Shown: piece by piece, positions 50,893-60,234 of the stretch
Position numbering within the stretch: the stretch's first letter is position 1
Layout of the letters: every line of letters starts with the position of its first letter
Source: Fulvivirgaceae bacterium JP3-4
GTDB taxonomy: Bacteria > Bacteroidota > Bacteroidia > Cytophagales > Cyclobacteriaceae
DNA length: 64,000 nucleotides
Direction: 5' to 3'
Assembly: GCA_029309925.1 (NCBI GenBank)
Contig: JARKND010000005.1
Span: 1,302,001-1,366,000 of the forward strand
Program-made: the position numbers and the translations under genes
The notes under the pieces: model-generated
What the model was told of the DNA's origin: nothing
The model's input: the letters and a program-made list of their open reading frames with translations, nothing else
Database searches by the model: none

Positions 50893-51244
50893 TATAGCCG
50901 ATTCCATTATTTTAGCTTGACTTTCATTCTATTTGGAACGTGGCAATTCCTATCTTTGTTCAAATAAGAAGTTCTTATAAAGATTGCAAATTGTATCAGT
51001 TCGGGTTACTACCAATTCGGTTACCAGCGAATTTTGGTTGTTAGAGTACTCTGATTTTGAATGACTTACAATAAAGGTTCCGTTCCCAGCGGGATCACAT
51101 CGGAAAGCTTAGTAGAAAACTGCTAAGCTTTTTTTCTTTTTACAAGAACACTGTGAAACGTGCAGATCCTCCGTTTGAACAGCGCTCACTTTTCAGCACG
51201 AACGTGCCTGGTTGCAGCAAGTCAGACCTACGTCTGGTTAACTT
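50893..51244. other. Intergenic region, candidate small RNA and possible ICE right end
   Basis: This 352-bp gap has a Bacteroidetes-type -7 box TATCTTTG at 50951-50958, with TTTG at 50932-50935 (spacing shorter than normal). A strong terminator follows at 51104-51137. The transcript between would be about 150-180 nt and contains a 21-codon frame from 51061. No tRNA could be folded by eye. Genes to the left look like mobile cargo and genes to the right look chromosomal, so an attachment site could lie here. Confidence 0.4.
51104..51137 (+). terminator. Rho-independent terminator
   Basis: AAAGCTTAGTAG, an AAAA loop and CTGCTAAGCTTT form a 12-bp stem with one G·U pair, followed by a long T run. 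It lies 212 bp after the last gene of the DGQHR operon and may end either that operon or a small RNA. Confidence 0.85.
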
Positions 51245-52264
51245 TTATAACTTCTTGAACACAATCTGATCGTCCTTTTCCCACACTGCCAGCACGGACT
51301 TGTCTTTCAACTCTGCGAGTTCGAGTGCGGTGCCTTCACCAATTTTTTGCGAGTCGTTATCAATCCGCTTCATGATCAACTCGGATCCATTTTCCCAGGA
51401 GATCAGATTACCATGCAATGCAACATGTCTTCCATCGCCAACTTTTTCTTCCTGGTGTCCAGGCTTTGCGTAGTACACGACTCCATCACGCTGCCATGCG
51501 GTGTGTGTTTGACTTTTTGAATCGATACTGATCCCGCCACCGTCCATCGGACAGCCTTTTAGAGGCCACGTGCCGTTACCAAGCTTTTTAGCTTCTGAAA
51601 ATGTTTTTCCTCCGTCCGCAGACGTTGTGACATAAAGATCTCTGGATCCTTTCAGCCAATTTCTAAACATGATCGAAACCGTTTTGCCTTTTGTTGTGAT
51701 CGATGGCTTGCAACATTCGCAGACATGATCTTCCTCGGAGACGTATGCAAATTTATTTGGCGACCATTTTTTGTTTTCGAAAGACGCAACGCAGATGTTG
51801 TTTTTCCGATCGTTTCGAAGATCGAGCCACACTGCAAAAAATTTATTATTCTCATCCGCAGTGATACTCATCAAACCTTCCGGAGCAGAGCCGTTCTTAT
51901 CATTAACTCTCCCGGCCTCAGCCCATATGCTCGTTTTATGATCCATTATAAATGAGTAGATATTGCCTTCCGTGTCCATTGCAGTAACGAGCGTGAAATC
52001 CTTTGACGATGCGATCTGTGGACCGCGTGTCATTCCGAGATGCATTCCTTTGAGTTCGGCAATAATCGCGGGTTTACTAAAAGTCGATCCGTTATTCTTC
52101 GAGTGAACGTAAAAAATTTTATCACCTTGTCCATACACAACCCGAATAATGCCTTCTGAGTCGATTGACATCTGTGGTTGTTCGCCCGGAGCAAGAATTG
52201 TTTGTGAAAATAGTAATGTTTGAAATGAAACTGTCAGGACCAACGTTAGCGCTACCGCTCTCAT
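51245..52264 (-). CDS. Secreted BNR/sialidase-like beta-propeller protein
   Basis: The 339-residue protein has a signal peptide (residues 1-20, ending FSQ). The body has several blade-like repeats with Asp-box traces: NNGSTFSKP, ADGGKTFSEA. A CECCKPS cysteine cluster sits near residue 190. The family is the sialidase/BNR superfamily; without the full Arg triad visible, sialidase activity is not claimed. It is divergent from the iron operon. The cysteine cluster is unusual and might bind a metal. Confidence 0.75.
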   Translation of the reverse strand: MRAVALTLVLTVSFQTLLFSQTILAPGEQPQMSIDSEGIIRVVYGQGDKIFYVHSKNNGSTFSKPAIIAELKGMHLGMTRGPQIASSKDFTLVTAMDTEGNIYSFIMDHKTSIWAEAGRVNDKNGSAPEGLMSITADENNKFFAVWLDLRNDRKNNICVASFENKKWSPNKFAYVSEEDHVCECCKPSITTKGKTVSIMFRNWLKGSRDLYVTTSADGGKTFSEAKKLGNGTWPLKGCPMDGGGISIDSKSQTHTAWQRDGVVYYAKPGHQEEKVGDGRHVALHGNLISWENGSELIMKRIDNDSQKIGEGTALELAELKDKSVLAVWEKDDQIVFKKL

Positions 52265-52673
52265 AAAATTTCACCTGGTTTAAAAAGTGATTAAAAGTAC
52301 GAAATAATGATTCTGCAATTGCAGTGTTGTGCTGTTCCTCTGTATCTGTACTTTTTTTGTCTTTATCAGCTTTTTGATCATCTATGAAATCACTCATCCA
52401 AAATTATTTATAAGCAGAGCGGTCAGCTTTTTAGCAGAGTCTTTTGTCGACTCTATATACATATAAGGCAACCTTTCTTGCTTCGGCTTGGAAGACTATG
52501 AAGCTTCACTGTAAACCGATTTGATGGACAATCATCGGTTTCAGAACATCTGGCCGATGATCAAACCTGTGGGCCTGGACCCCTCAAGGTCTTCTTTAGA
52601 AAAATTCTAAATAGTTTGTTTAGAATTGATCTAAATAAATATATTTGCCTCACCAAACTTCAAAACTTAGTTC
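52265..52673. other. Divergent intergenic region with palindromes and hairpins
   Basis: The region contains CTGCAATTGCAG (52313-52324), about 50 bp upstream of the minus-strand BNR gene. It also contains an AAACCGAT/ATCGGTTT hairpin (52513-52541) with an inner TGAT/ATCA stem, and the iron-operon promoter listed separately. A minus-strand frame crossing 52265-52397 largely overlaps the BNR gene and is not called. Confidence 0.5.
52605..52647 (+). promoter_or_regulatory. Promoter with embedded inverted-repeat operator, iron operon
   Basis: TTTG (52615-52618) and TATATTTG (52640-52647), separated by 21 bp, match the Bacteroidetes -33/-7 promoter. Between them lies TTTAGA-ATTGA-TCTAAA (52619-52635), and TTCTAAA (52605-52611) also pairs with TTTAGAA (52619-52625). 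A repressor bound here would block the polymerase. The iron-uptake content of the operon suggests a Fur- or DtxR-type metalloregulator. The regulator itself is not in the window. Confidence 0.65.
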
Positions 52674-53858
52674 ATGAAAAACCTGTATAATTCCAAAATG
52701 TTCGTTTTTGGCCTTGCTTTGGCCCTTTTCGCCTGCGATGATGAAGAATCGCCAAAATTGAGGACAGGGCTTGACTACAACTCCCTGACAGCTGAAACTC
52801 CCTATTCTCAGCCTTTTGTCGATGCAAATGGCATTACAACAGTTGACCTAACAGAGGGCCATCAGCGGTTCAAGATGTTCCAGGCATTAAACTACCAGAT
52901 GACTTCGGCAATCTCATCAAACACCCAGATTGACGCCACGAAGCTGAAAAACATGTTTTCAAAAACGGGTAGCCCGTTCGTTGATATTTCAACATCAACC
53001 ATTACTGTTTCAGGAGCGGAGCTCAACGGTTCGGCTGTTCAGCTTCGGAATGTGGTTGCTTCCTCGCGCCCGGCAGATGAAGCAGAGGTGGTCCGCGCCA
53101 GAATCGAAACACTATTTAATGAGGTGGCGGCTGCCAGCGCTTCGGTGTCCACTCCTGCATCACAGGGTGTAGCAGGGAAGTTGGGTGCTTATCTGGTCGA
53201 TGCAAGAGGTATTGAGATCAGCCAGGTAGTCCAGAAGTCTCTTATTGGAGCACTTCAGCTTGACTACATCGGAAATGTATTGCTTGATGAAGGATTGACT
53301 GCAGATAATACAAAAACCGTTGGTGACAGAAATTACTCAGAGCTCGAACATAATTGGGATATTGCGTACGGTATGCTGACTTTAAATCCAATCTATTTGC
53401 AGGGAGCAACGAATGACAGCAGAAACACAGTCGAGTTCGCATTGGGATCATATCTCTGGGAATATAACAAGGCAAGCTTTGCAAAGTTTCATCCTGCGTT
53501 CTTGAAGGCTCGTGCTGCCGTTGTGAATCATGACAGAGCGGAGATGCAGGCTCAGGCAACGTTCATTCGTACCGAAATGGAAAAAGCAATTGCGAACGCG
53601 GCAGTTGGATATCTTGAAAAATGGAAAACTGCTGTAGCTAGTGGCAGCAATTCCGCAGATGCAGTGCGCGCTCACGCTATTGCCGAAGGACTTGGTTTTA
53701 TCTACTCTCTTCGCTTCGCCACAATTCACAAGGCAGACGCAGCTTTCTCTGATCAGATACTTAATAATTTAATAGGATCTGCAAACGGATTTTGGGATTT
53801 GGATGTAACAAAGATTAACGCTGCATCGCAGGCGATTAAAACAAAATTCGGCATCTGA
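52674..53858 (+). CDS. DUF4856 lipoprotein of an iron-uptake locus
   Basis: The 394-residue protein has a lipoprotein signal with Cys21 (ALALFACDDE). The mature chain is helical and alanine-rich, with the DUF4856 pattern (TPYSQPFVDANG near residue 42, LEHNWDIAYG near residue 224, FALGSYLWEYNKASF near residue 255). DUF4856 proteins regularly accompany imelysin and TonB-receptor genes in Bacteroidetes. The protein probably sits on the outer membrane or in the periplasm and binds iron or a partner. It is the first gene of the operon, directly after the metal-type promoter. Confidence 0.85.
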   Translation: MKNLYNSKMFVFGLALALFACDDEESPKLRTGLDYNSLTAETPYSQPFVDANGITTVDLTEGHQRFKMFQALNYQMTSAISSNTQIDATKLKNMFSKTGSPFVDISTSTITVSGAELNGSAVQLRNVVASSRPADEAEVVRARIETLFNEVAAASASVSTPASQGVAGKLGAYLVDARGIEISQVVQKSLIGALQLDYIGNVLLDEGLTADNTKTVGDRNYSELEHNWDIAYGMLTLNPIYLQGATNDSRNTVEFALGSYLWEYNKASFAKFHPAFLKARAAVVNHDRAEMQAQATFIRTEMEKAIANAAVGYLEKWKTAVASGSNSADAVRAHAIAEGLGFIYSLRFATIHKADAAFSDQILNNLIGSANGFWDLDVTKINAASQAIKTKFGI

Positions 53859-53922
53859 AAAAAAACATTTTAAGGCAGGATGGATTGGTGGCTCGCTATC
53901 AGTCCATTCATCATTATAGGGT

Positions 53923-55065
53923 ATGACGCTTAGTAAAGAATACAGACTTAGATTTTTAGTTGTTTTTGCAACGATCGTAATGATGTCGTGCGGAGGAGGC
54001 AACAGTGAACCCTCGCCTGCGGATAATGGCAAAGATCGTCAGGTGATTCTGGCGCATTGGGTGGATAATATTGTGCTGCCATCCTACGATAACTTCAAGG
54101 TTAAGTTTGATGTCATGAAAACGAAGGCTGACGTTTTCAAACAAACACCGGGCGTACCTGCGCTTGTGGAATTTCGCACAGCCTGGGTCGAAGCGTACCT
54201 TGAATGGCAGAAGGTTGAGTTGTTCGAGTTTGGTCCTGCAGATCAGACAACGCTCCGGAATTTTTTTAACATCTATCCAACCGATGTCGCTGGAATTGGC
54301 TCCAATATTAATGATCCAACTGTGAACCTCAATCTTCCTGCTTCGTACGCAAGGCAAGGTTTTCCCGCGCTCGACTATCTGATCAATGGTGTAGCTTCTA
54401 CCGATGATCAGATCGTAATGTTCTACACCAATGCAACGGAAGGTGCGAAACGAATCGCATACCTCTCACGCATTGTTGATCGGATGAATACGCTGATCAC
54501 GAATGTAATTTCCGGATGGCCATCGTATCGCGAGGCGTTCATCACGAAGACGGGGTTGGATATTGGTTCATCTTTCGGATTGGTGACGAATGCATATGTG
54601 CTTTATTACGAGCGGTACATTCGCTCCGGGAAAATCGGAATTCCTTCAGGTGCTACCATTGCAACAGGCGGAAGCGTAAACCCGGATAAGGTTGAAGCTT
54701 ATTATAAAAAAGACATATCGCTCAGCCTGGCACAAGCGGCACACACTGCAGCCCGGGATTTCTTTAATGGTAAGGATGTAATCACGGGTGTTGAAGGACC
54801 TTCTTTTAAATCCTACCTGGATGCGCTTGGATCGAAGGACGCGACTTCTGGCACCGCGCTATCAGTCATTATTAATCAGCAGTTTACAAAGATCAGTGAC
54901 AAGCTGAACGGATTGGGAAATAACTTTTCGCAGCAGGTGCAAAACGAAAACCAGCCGATGCTTGACACTTATGCTGAGATGCAGAAACTAGTTCGACTGC
55001 TGAAAGTTGACATGACCTCTGCTATGAGCATAACGATCACCTATACTGATAATGATGGCGACTAA
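53923..55065 (+). CDS. Imelysin-family (peptidase M75-like) lipoprotein
   Basis: The 380-residue protein has a lipoprotein signal ending at Cys23 (MMSCGGG). The helical imelysin fold is suggested by FRTAWVEAYLEWQKVELFEFGPAD near residue 82, RQGFPALDYLING near residue 145, and FGLVTNAYVLYYERYIRSGKIGIPSG near residue 220. The GxHxxE iron-site motif of EfeO/IrpA-type imelysins is not obvious, and at its usual place the sequence reads GFPALDYL. It is probably an iron-binding surface or periplasmic protein. The gap to the DUF4856 gene is 64 bp and to the HTTM gene 13 bp. Confidence 0.85.
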   Translation: MTLSKEYRLRFLVVFATIVMMSCGGGNSEPSPADNGKDRQVILAHWVDNIVLPSYDNFKVKFDVMKTKADVFKQTPGVPALVEFRTAWVEAYLEWQKVELFEFGPADQTTLRNFFNIYPTDVAGIGSNINDPTVNLNLPASYARQGFPALDYLINGVASTDDQIVMFYTNATEGAKRIAYLSRIVDRMNTLITNVISGWPSYREAFITKTGLDIGSSFGLVTNAYVLYYERYIRSGKIGIPSGATIATGGSVNPDKVEAYYKKDISLSLAQAAHTAARDFFNGKDVITGVEGPSFKSYLDALGSKDATSGTALSVIINQQFTKISDKLNGLGNNFSQQVQNENQPMLDTYAEMQKLVRLLKVDMTSAMSITITYTDNDGD

Positions 55066-55078
55066 CTGAATCCGTCAG

Positions 55079-56431
55079 ATGAACAGCTACTTTCAAAAAA
55101 CAACGCATGCCGCACCACTCGCAGTCTTTCGCATTGCGCTGGGGCTGCTGCTTTTTGGAAGTATAGTCAGGTTTTGGAGCAAGGGATGGATAGATCAATT
55201 ATATATTCAGCCGAAGTATTTTTTCTCATACTATGGTTTTGAATTCGTCAAACCGCTGGGTGAGTTTACTTATGTGATTTTTGCGATCTGCGCCATTAGC
55301 GCCCTGCTTGTGGCGATAGGGTTGTATTATCGCGCAGCAAGTGTGTTGTTATTCTTGAGCTTCACTTACATTGAGCTCATTGACAAAAGCACATACCTCA
55401 ACCACTATTACTTCATTAGCATGATCTGCCTGATGATGATCTTTTTGCCTGCACATGCATACTTTTCATTTGACGCTGTGCGGAACAAGAAAGTGAGCGC
55501 AGACTATATTCCAAAATGGTGCATTGATTCGATCAAGGTTTTTGTCTGCATCGTGTATGTCTTTGCAGGCCTTGCAAAAGTTAATAGTGACTGGTTGCTG
55601 GAAGCCCAGCCTTTGCGCATATGGCTGCCAGCCAAAAATGATCTTCCTCTTGTCGGATGGATCTTCAACTACACATGGGTTGCCTACGTGTTCAGCTGGG
55701 CCGGTTGTCTTTATGATCTCAGCATCCCGTTTTTACTATCGAATAAAAAGACAAGACTCTTCGCCTATATAGCAGTGTTGATATTCCACGTGCTCACCGC
55801 TATCCTTTTTCCTATCGGAATGTTTCCATATATCATGATCGCCACCGCATTAATTTTCTTTTCCGCGGAGTTTCATAAAAAAATCATCGAGCGTCTCGCC
55901 CGACTAATCCGAATTCCTAAAAATGTTCTTGCGTTAAACAAAGCGTATGCTTTTAATTCTGCGACCACATCAAAAGTGCTGATCATTGCCTTTGTTCTGT
56001 TCCTGTGCGTGCAGGTTGTTTTGCCGATGCGCCACCTGATTTATCCGGGAGAATTGTTCTGGACTGAACAAGGCTATCGCTTTTCGTGGCGTGTCATGCT
56101 GATGGAAAAGGCTGGCAGCGCCCAATTTATCGTGAAAGACTCCGAAGGGAAGGCAGTGGCTGTCGACAATACAAAATTTTTAACAGCGCTGCAGGAGAAA
56201 ATGATGTCAACCCAACCGGACATGATACTGCAGTATGCGCACATGCTTCGGGATTACTACGCTGGTCTGGGCTTTAAGTCACCACAAGTTTATGTTGATT
56301 CATACGTAACGCTAAATGGTCGTCTCGGCAAGCCGCTGATAGATTCCAAGATTGACCTGGCCAAGGAAACAGATACGTTTTCTCACAAGCCGTGGATATT
56401 ATCATTTAATAATGAGATCGCTGGTTTTTAA
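55079..56431 (+). CDS. HTTM-domain (vitamin-K-dependent gamma-carboxylase-like) membrane protein
   Basis: The 450-residue protein has many membrane helices. The HTTM features are PLAVFRIALGLLLFGSIVRF at the N-terminus, DKSTYLNHYYFISMI near residue 100, and a GLAKVNSDWLLEAQPLRIWL segment near residue 165. The periplasmic C-terminal part has YPGELFWTEQGYRFSWRVMLMEKAG. The family includes gamma-glutamyl carboxylase homologues. In this operon type a role in modifying or handling an iron-binding partner is suspected but unproven. The TonB-receptor gene overlaps its end by 20 bp. Confidence 0.88.
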   Translation: MNSYFQKTTHAAPLAVFRIALGLLLFGSIVRFWSKGWIDQLYIQPKYFFSYYGFEFVKPLGEFTYVIFAICAISALLVAIGLYYRAASVLLFLSFTYIELIDKSTYLNHYYFISMICLMMIFLPAHAYFSFDAVRNKKVSADYIPKWCIDSIKVFVCIVYVFAGLAKVNSDWLLEAQPLRIWLPAKNDLPLVGWIFNYTWVAYVFSWAGCLYDLSIPFLLSNKKTRLFAYIAVLIFHVLTAILFPIGMFPYIMIATALIFFSAEFHKKIIERLARLIRIPKNVLALNKAYAFNSATTSKVLIIAFVLFLCVQVVLPMRHLIYPGELFWTEQGYRFSWRVMLMEKAGSAQFIVKDSEGKAVAVDNTKFLTALQEKMMSTQPDMILQYAHMLRDYYAGLGFKSPQVYVDSYVTLNGRLGKPLIDSKIDLAKETDTFSHKPWILSFNNEIAGF

Positions 56432-58832
56432 AATATTAACGCTCTTTTTTTTGTCAACCAGTGCGTTGGCGCAGTACCGGGTTACGGGTATTGTTGCTTC
56501 GGGGAAGGATAGCACCGCTGTAAGGGATTGTATTGTATACCTGAACGATGAAAAAAAGTCGATAACCACCGATAACAACGGCAGATTTTTATTCGAGGAC
56601 GTTCCAAATGGCAAACACGTTCTGCATTTTACGTCTCTTGATTTCAATTATAGTAAAATAGAAATCACAGTCTCGAATAACAACCAGCACGTGCGCGCTG
56701 TGCTGCAGCCGAGAGAGGAGACTTTGCAGGAAGTCGTTATATCTGATGTACAATCGGCTTTCGGGTTTACACGCATGCGGTCAGTTGAGAACGTTGGTAT
56801 TTATGAAGGAAAGAAATCCGAGGTGATCATCCCGGAGCAATTGACAGCCAATCTTGCAACCAACAATGCGCGGCAGATTTACTCGCGTGTGGCAGGACTG
56901 AACATCTGGGAAAATGACGGAGCAGGACTACAGCTAAGCATCGGAGGTCGGGGACTTGACCCGAACCGGACATCCAACTTCAATGTTCGACAAAACGGAT
57001 ACGATATCAGCGCAGATGCACTCGGGTATCCTGAAAGTTACTACACGCCACCGGTTGAAGGGCTTGCTAAAATCCAAATCGTGAGGGGCGCAGCTTCGTT
57101 ACAATACGGAACGCAATTCGGTGGCCTTATCAACTTCGTAATGAAGAAACCCGTTGCCGATAAAAAGTTCGAGCTGACGGCAAGGCAATCAATCGGCTCC
57201 TATGGCTTTTACAATGCATTCACAAGCGCCAGCGGAACAGCAAAAAAAATCAGCTACTATACTTTCTTCCAATATAAACGCGGAGATGGCTGGAGAGCGA
57301 ATTCAACTTTTAATAATCATACATTTTACTCAAACGTCAACTACGAGATCAGCAGCAGAAGTAGAGTAGGAGTCGATTTCACACAGATGGGATACCTCGC
57401 GCAACAACCGGGTGGCCTCACCGATGATATGTTCAGGCAGGATCCCCGGCAGACAAATCGCGAGCGAAACTGGTTCAAAGTGAACTGGAATCTTTATGCC
57501 GTTCACTTCGACCATAAATTCAGCAAGTCAACAGAGTTCAATATACGAGCGTTCGGACTTTCAGCATACAGGTATTCAATCGGCTTTCGCCCGAACCGCG
57601 TATCGACAATTGATGACAACAGCGAGCGCGACCTGATCAAAGGCACGTTTAACAACCTGGGTGCAGAAGCGAGATTGCTTCACCGGTATTCAATTGGAAA
57701 AATTCCTTCGGTGGTCTTGGTCGGTGCCCGTTACTATGATGGTTTCAATCACAGCACCCAGGGCTTCGGAAGTACAGGGAAGGGACCCGATTTCAATTTT
57801 GGAAATCCGGACGAAGACATCACATATGACTACCGTTTTCCAAACAAGAACGCAGCTGGTTTCATCGAGCACATCTTTTACGTGCATGATAAACTTTCAC
57901 TTACTCCCGGATTGCGTTACGAATACATCAATACAACAGCAAAAGGTTATTACGGTACTGTTTACAAAGATCTTGCGGGCAATGTTATCGAACGGACCAG
58001 AGACGATGAGAATCGGAATAGTCCGAGACATTTTTTACTGGCAGGGTTGGGGTTGAGCTACAAGGCTGTCGTAAGAACGGAGCTCTATTCAAACATTTCA
58101 CAAAACTATCGTTCGATCACTTTCAACGACATGCGAATTTCAAACCCTTCGTCTGTAATTGATCAGGATCTGGAAGATGAGAAAGGATATTCGTTTGATG
58201 TTGGATTAAGGAGTGATCAGACCACCGTGTTCAATTACGATGTCAGTTACTTCTTCCTGAACTATGATAATCGCATTGGCGAAGTCCAGTTTTATGATGA
58301 GAACAACAGGATACTGCGCAGGCGCGGCAACATCGGCAGAGCGGTAATCCAGGGACTGGAAGCATATGGTGAAGTGGATCTCATCGGATTTTATTATCCC
58401 GATCAGGCTGACTGGAGCACCGTAATATTCAGCAACATTGCATTGATAAAATCTCAATACAAACGAAGTGAAGAGCCTGGTGTTATCGGCAAGCAGGTTG
58501 AGTTTGTTCCTGCTGTGAATTTGAAAACGGGTATCAGAGCAGGTTACCGCGACTTGAAGTTGTCGTTCCAACTGACATACCTTTCTGATCAGTACACGGA
58601 TGCTACCAACGCGGTTGACGGAGGCGTGTCTGCCGTTATCGGACAAATTCCAGCTTACAACATTATGGATGTCAGCGCGTCTTACCAGTTCAAAAAATTC
58701 AGGCTTGAGGCGAACGTGAATAACCTCACGAACAACATGTACTACACGCGCAGGGCTACCGGATATCCTGGTCCCGGAATTTTACCCTCTGACGGACGAA
58801 GTTTGTTCCTCACCTTACAGGTAAAAATTTAA
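56412..58832 (+). CDS. TonB-dependent outer-membrane receptor (FecA-like)
   Basis: The start at ATG 56412 gives 806 residues. A signal peptide (ending ALAQ, residue 21) is followed by a carboxypeptidase-like beta-sandwich (about 22-100), a plug (about 110-235; SRVAGLNIWENDGAGLQLSIGGRGLDPNRTSNFNVRQNGYDI, then EGLAKIQIVRGAASLQYG), and a long beta-barrel ending in LTLQVKI. Its layout and operon partners indicate iron-complex uptake driven by TonB. The gene overlaps the HTTM gene by 20 bp and is the last gene of the operon. Confidence 0.92.
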   Translation: MRSLVFKILTLFFLSTSALAQYRVTGIVASGKDSTAVRDCIVYLNDEKKSITTDNNGRFLFEDVPNGKHVLHFTSLDFNYSKIEITVSNNNQHVRAVLQPREETLQEVVISDVQSAFGFTRMRSVENVGIYEGKKSEVIIPEQLTANLATNNARQIYSRVAGLNIWENDGAGLQLSIGGRGLDPNRTSNFNVRQNGYDISADALGYPESYYTPPVEGLAKIQIVRGAASLQYGTQFGGLINFVMKKPVADKKFELTARQSIGSYGFYNAFTSASGTAKKISYYTFFQYKRGDGWRANSTFNNHTFYSNVNYEISSRSRVGVDFTQMGYLAQQPGGLTDDMFRQDPRQTNRERNWFKVNWNLYAVHFDHKFSKSTEFNIRAFGLSAYRYSIGFRPNRVSTIDDNSERDLIKGTFNNLGAEARLLHRYSIGKIPSVVLVGARYYDGFNHSTQGFGSTGKGPDFNFGNPDEDITYDYRFPNKNAAGFIEHIFYVHDKLSLTPGLRYEYINTTAKGYYGTVYKDLAGNVIERTRDDENRNSPRHFLLAGLGLSYKAVVRTELYSNISQNYRSITFNDMRISNPSSVIDQDLEDEKGYSFDVGLRSDQTTVFNYDVSYFFLNYDNRIGEVQFYDENNRILRRRGNIGRAVIQGLEAYGEVDLIGFYYPDQADWSTVIFSNIALIKSQYKRSEEPGVIGKQVEFVPAVNLKTGIRAGYRDLKLSFQLTYLSDQYTDATNAVDGGVSAVIGQIPAYNIMDVSASYQFKKFRLEANVNNLTNNMYYTRRATGYPGPGILPSDGRSLFLTLQVKI

Positions 58833-58908
58833 AATCTTCTTCGGCTTCACATTTGATTTTTGCCGGCTTGATTTCTTTTTCGACTTTGCGGCCTGCAGCT
58901 GGCGCTGA

Positions 58909-58930
58909 ATTATTATTATGATAATCGTTA
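58909..58930 (+). promoter_or_regulatory. Possible Fur-like box before the AraC gene
   Basis: ATTATTATGATAAT followed by CGTTA resembles a Fur-type NAT-triplet repeat, with ATTAT and ATAAT in inverted order. It lies about 20-40 bp before the AraC-family ATG at 58952. A low-information AT-rich match of this kind can occur by chance. Confidence 0.3.
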
Positions 58931-58951
58931 CCTTGCATAAATTTCCAGTTT

Positions 58952-59773
58952 ATGAGACAACTAAAGGCTGGACAAACCCTTTGGAGCAAGTTTGATACCC
59001 TCAGACTTGACGGCACAATTCTCACCCAGGTTGAATGTACGTCAAACATCAAGCAACTGCCCTGGCACTACCATGAGAATTTTCTTTTCTACTATCACCT
59101 GAGCGGAACGTTGAATGAAGTGAGCAGGAAAAAAACAATTACCTGTTCCGCAGGTACGTTGTTGCTGCACCATTGGCAGGATCCGCACTATGACGAAAAA
59201 TTTTCTAAAGATGCAAGGTTCTTTCATTTAGAAATAGAAAATGAATGGTTTTCAAAGCACAATATCCGGCCGGATATTCTTGAAGGTAGCTTTGAGTTGC
59301 AGAGTCCAATTCTAAAAACACTTTTCAGAAAGATCCATCGGGAAATAAATCTCAATGACACGACAAGCCAGATCTCTGTAGACGGTTTATTATTGCAGTC
59401 CATCGCTGAGATAAGTCGCGCTGCGGAAAGCAGGAAATCAGGGGTTCCCTCGTGGGTAGCCAAAGTGAGAGAGATCTTAAATGACACGTGTGGTGAGCGA
59501 ATCACGTTGGATGCTCTTTCTCTTGAGACCGGAATCCATCCTGTTCATCTCTCCAGGCAATTCCCTAAATATTTCAATGCGGGTTTCGGAGACTACATTC
59601 GAGCCCTTCGCGTTGAAAGAGCTGCGAAATTACTGGCGGCCAATCATTCCATGACACTGGCTCAGATTGGTTTTGAATGCGGCTTTGCCGATCAGAGTCA
59701 TTTTATCAGGTGTTTCAAGGAAAAGTTTGGAATCACACCTCTTCAATATCAAAAAAATATCAGCAAGCGCTAA
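58952..59773 (+). CDS. AraC-family transcriptional regulator with cupin N-terminus
   Basis: The 273-residue protein has a cupin-like sensor (about 1-155; LPWHYHENFLFYYHLSG, then TCSAGTLLLHHWQDPH) and two C-terminal HTH motifs (about 175-270; ITLDALSLETGIHPVHLSRQF and MTLAQIGFECGFADQSHFIRCFKEKFGITPLQYQ). It probably responds to a small ligand, perhaps connected with the iron-receptor operon next to it. Its own gene follows a possible Fur-like box. Confidence 0.92.
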   Translation: MRQLKAGQTLWSKFDTLRLDGTILTQVECTSNIKQLPWHYHENFLFYYHLSGTLNEVSRKKTITCSAGTLLLHHWQDPHYDEKFSKDARFFHLEIENEWFSKHNIRPDILEGSFELQSPILKTLFRKIHREINLNDTTSQISVDGLLLQSIAEISRAAESRKSGVPSWVAKVREILNDTCGERITLDALSLETGIHPVHLSRQFPKYFNAGFGDYIRALRVERAAKLLAANHSMTLAQIGFECGFADQSHFIRCFKEKFGITPLQYQKNISKR

Positions 59774-59851
59774 GCAGATTCAATTTTGAAATTCTGTTCT
59801 ATTTTCAGTTTTCCGGCTGCGATACATTAGCATTAAAACTAGTTAACAGCA

Positions 59852-60223
59852 ATGGAAAATCAATTTAGCTACGTGACGAAACTGAATATCATGTTTAGTC
59901 ATCTCGAGCGGATGGACATCAATCAAATGGTCAGGGAATGCAAAGACAAGTGGTTTAATCAGACGCTCACGAAAGTTAATGAAAGCGTTGTGCGTATCGG
60001 TATTGTAGACGGGGAGTATCACTGGCACAAGCACGACAATGATGATGAATTTTTTTTTGTGCTCGAAGGGCAACTTCTGATTGACCTGGCTGATCAAACG
60101 ATCGAACTGAATCCGAATCAGGGTGTCACTATCAGTAAAGGTATTTTGCATCGACCACGAGCTCCAAGGAAAACGGTGATGCTCATGGTGGAAACCAGCA
60201 ACATCATTCCAACAGGTGATTAA
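59852..60223 (+). CDS. Small cupin-domain protein
   Basis: The 123-residue single cupin has motif 1 EYHWHKHDNDDEFFFVLEG (His-X3-His-like ligands and Glu) and motif 2 NPNQGVTISKGILHRPRA with the last His. It has the size and motifs of small metal-binding cupins; the substrate is unknown. It is followed 11 bp later by an alpha/beta-hydrolase gene and is probably in its operon. Confidence 0.87.
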   Translation: MENQFSYVTKLNIMFSHLERMDINQMVRECKDKWFNQTLTKVNESVVRIGIVDGEYHWHKHDNDDEFFFVLEGQLLIDLADQTIELNPNQGVTISKGILHRPRAPRKTVMLMVETSNIIPTGD

Positions 60224-60234
60224 ATCCGGCATCG

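Noticed and set aside
51080-51110. tRNA 3' end as ICE target (GGTTCCGTTCCCAGCGGGATCA)
   Set aside because: No TTCGA-type T-loop and no upstream anticodon or D arm could be folded.
52122-52397. 91-codon minus-strand frame in the BNR/iron intergenic region
   Set aside because: More than half lies inside the BNR gene in another frame and the rest is low-complexity polar sequence.
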